DNA of 6,439 nt. It comes from Flavobacterium psychrophilum (GTDB lineage: Bacteria; Bacteroidota; Bacteroidia; Flavobacteriales; Flavobacteriaceae). Below are positions 5,802 through 6,439 of the stretch, one piece after another (the first letter of the stretch is position 1; each line of letters begins with the position of its first letter). A program made the position numbers and the translations under genes. The notes beneath the pieces are model-generated. The model was given only the letters and a program-made list of their open reading frames with translations, was not told the DNA's origin and searched no databases. Where the stretch lies: the NCBI GenBank assembly GCA_945866505.1, contig CAMBHH010000192.1, positions 1-6,439 of the forward strand, written 5' to 3'.

Positions 5802-6439
5802 ATGATTAACGCTATCGATTTACTTCATTTACGCAACGACGAACACCTACAATTGTTTAAGGATGTAGCCATTCTCACCTTGCAAAACGATCCCACATCC
5901 CTAAATATCAAAGCTCAATACGATGCTTTGGCTTTGAAAAACACCGAGCTTGACGCTTTGTACAAAAAACAAACGGCCTCTGAAATTACAAAAGAACTCG
6001 AAGCGCTGGACGATAGAAGAGACCGCGCCGTTTATGGATTGCAGTTGGTAGCCGATGGATATCAGTATCATTTTGACCCTACTTTGAGCACAGCCGCTAC
6101 CCGATTGAGCGACAATTTAAAATTGTATGGCGACAGCATTGCACGTCAAAACTTGCAGTCTGAAACTAATATTATAAATAGTCTGGTAAGCGATTTTGAA
6201 ACCCAACCTGATTTGGCTGATGCTATTATTGCTTTGAATTTGACTGCTTGGAAAAACGAATTGAAAACCGCCAACACTCTTTTTGGAACCACTTATTTAA
6301 AAAGAACGGTGGAATATAGCGAGGTTTCGAAAGAAACATTGGCAGGAAAAAGAGAGGAAGCCAACCAAGTATATTATAAACTGCGCAAACACATTGAGGC
6401 AAATGCTACGCTAAACGACACGGTGCCGGGCTATGCCAC
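5802..6439 (+). CDS. DUF6261-type protein of unknown function, 3'-truncated by window edge
   Basis: An open frame from the ATG at 5802 runs to the window end without a stop, giving 212 complete codons. It starts MINAIDLLHLRNDEHLQLF and is rich in charged and leucine/alanine residues in a pattern of long helices, for example SEITKELEALDDRRDRAVYG and LAGKREEANQVYYKLRKHI. The RNDEH opening, the helical character and the size resemble Bacteroidota DUF6261 proteins of, by memory, about 240-250 residues, so most of the gene is present. I see no catalytic motif, signal peptide or membrane segment, and no function is known to me. The base composition is near that of the sulfatase and well above that of the NACHT gene, so it looks like resident chromosome. 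The start is supported by an A-rich leader and a possible promoter upstream. Confidence 0.8.
   Translation, partial: MINAIDLLHLRNDEHLQLFKDVAILTLQNDPTSLNIKAQYDALALKNTELDALYKKQTASEITKELEALDDRRDRAVYGLQLVADGYQYHFDPTLSTAATRLSDNLKLYGDSIARQNLQSETNIINSLVSDFETQPDLADAIIALNLTAWKNELKTANTLFGTTYLKRTVEYSEVSKETLAGKREEANQVYYKLRKHIEANATLNDTVPGYA

Overview
The window looks like a member of the Bacteroidota, most probably Flavobacterium or a close relative. The grounds are low overall GC, A-rich leaders without a Shine-Dalgarno sequence, candidate TTG/TAnnTTTG-type promoters, a sulfatase with a C-terminal beta domain of the kind seen in marine and soil Bacteroidota, and a DUF6261-type gene. The assignment rests on protein style and regulatory signals, not on a marker gene.

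Layout, left to right. (1) Bases 2-1555, plus strand: a formylglycine-type sulfatase that has lost its N-terminus, including the active-site C/S-x-P-x-R, to the window edge. (2) Bases 1556-1757: a palindrome-rich intergenic stretch with the first copy of a 29-bp dispersed repeat. (3) Bases 1758-2404, minus strand: a two-gene toxin-antitoxin module, a DUF6364-like ribbon-helix-helix antitoxin followed by a PIN-domain (VapC-like) toxin, overlapping by one base, with a candidate promoter/operator just upstream. (4) Bases 2405-2721: non-coding, with a bulged hairpin and the second copy of the 29-bp repeat. (5) Bases 2722-5115, minus strand: a single-gene NACHT NTPase with an N-terminal restriction-endonuclease-like domain. 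It has the architecture of a bacterial NLR-like (STAND) anti-phage protein and is much more AT-rich than the genes at either end. (6) Bases 5116-5801: about 690 bp without a gene but dense in structure: a C-rich/G-quadruplex tract, four 42-bp palindromic tandem repeats ending in a T-run, and an 81-bp imperfect palindrome built from 8-bp elements spaced about one helical turn apart. (7) Bases 5802 to the right edge, plus strand: a DUF6261-type gene, cut by the window end.

Reading it as a whole: an AT-rich accessory islet (toxin-antitoxin plus NACHT) sits between two ordinary, less AT-rich chromosomal genes and is bordered by several families of intergenic repeats. The candidate system is the Mrr-like-NACHT protein. 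Its predicted logic is sensing by the C-terminal helical region, ATP-dependent activation through the NACHT module and nucleic-acid cleavage by the N-terminal domain, although one canonical nuclease residue appears to be replaced. A defence role is inferred from architecture, not shown by the sequence.
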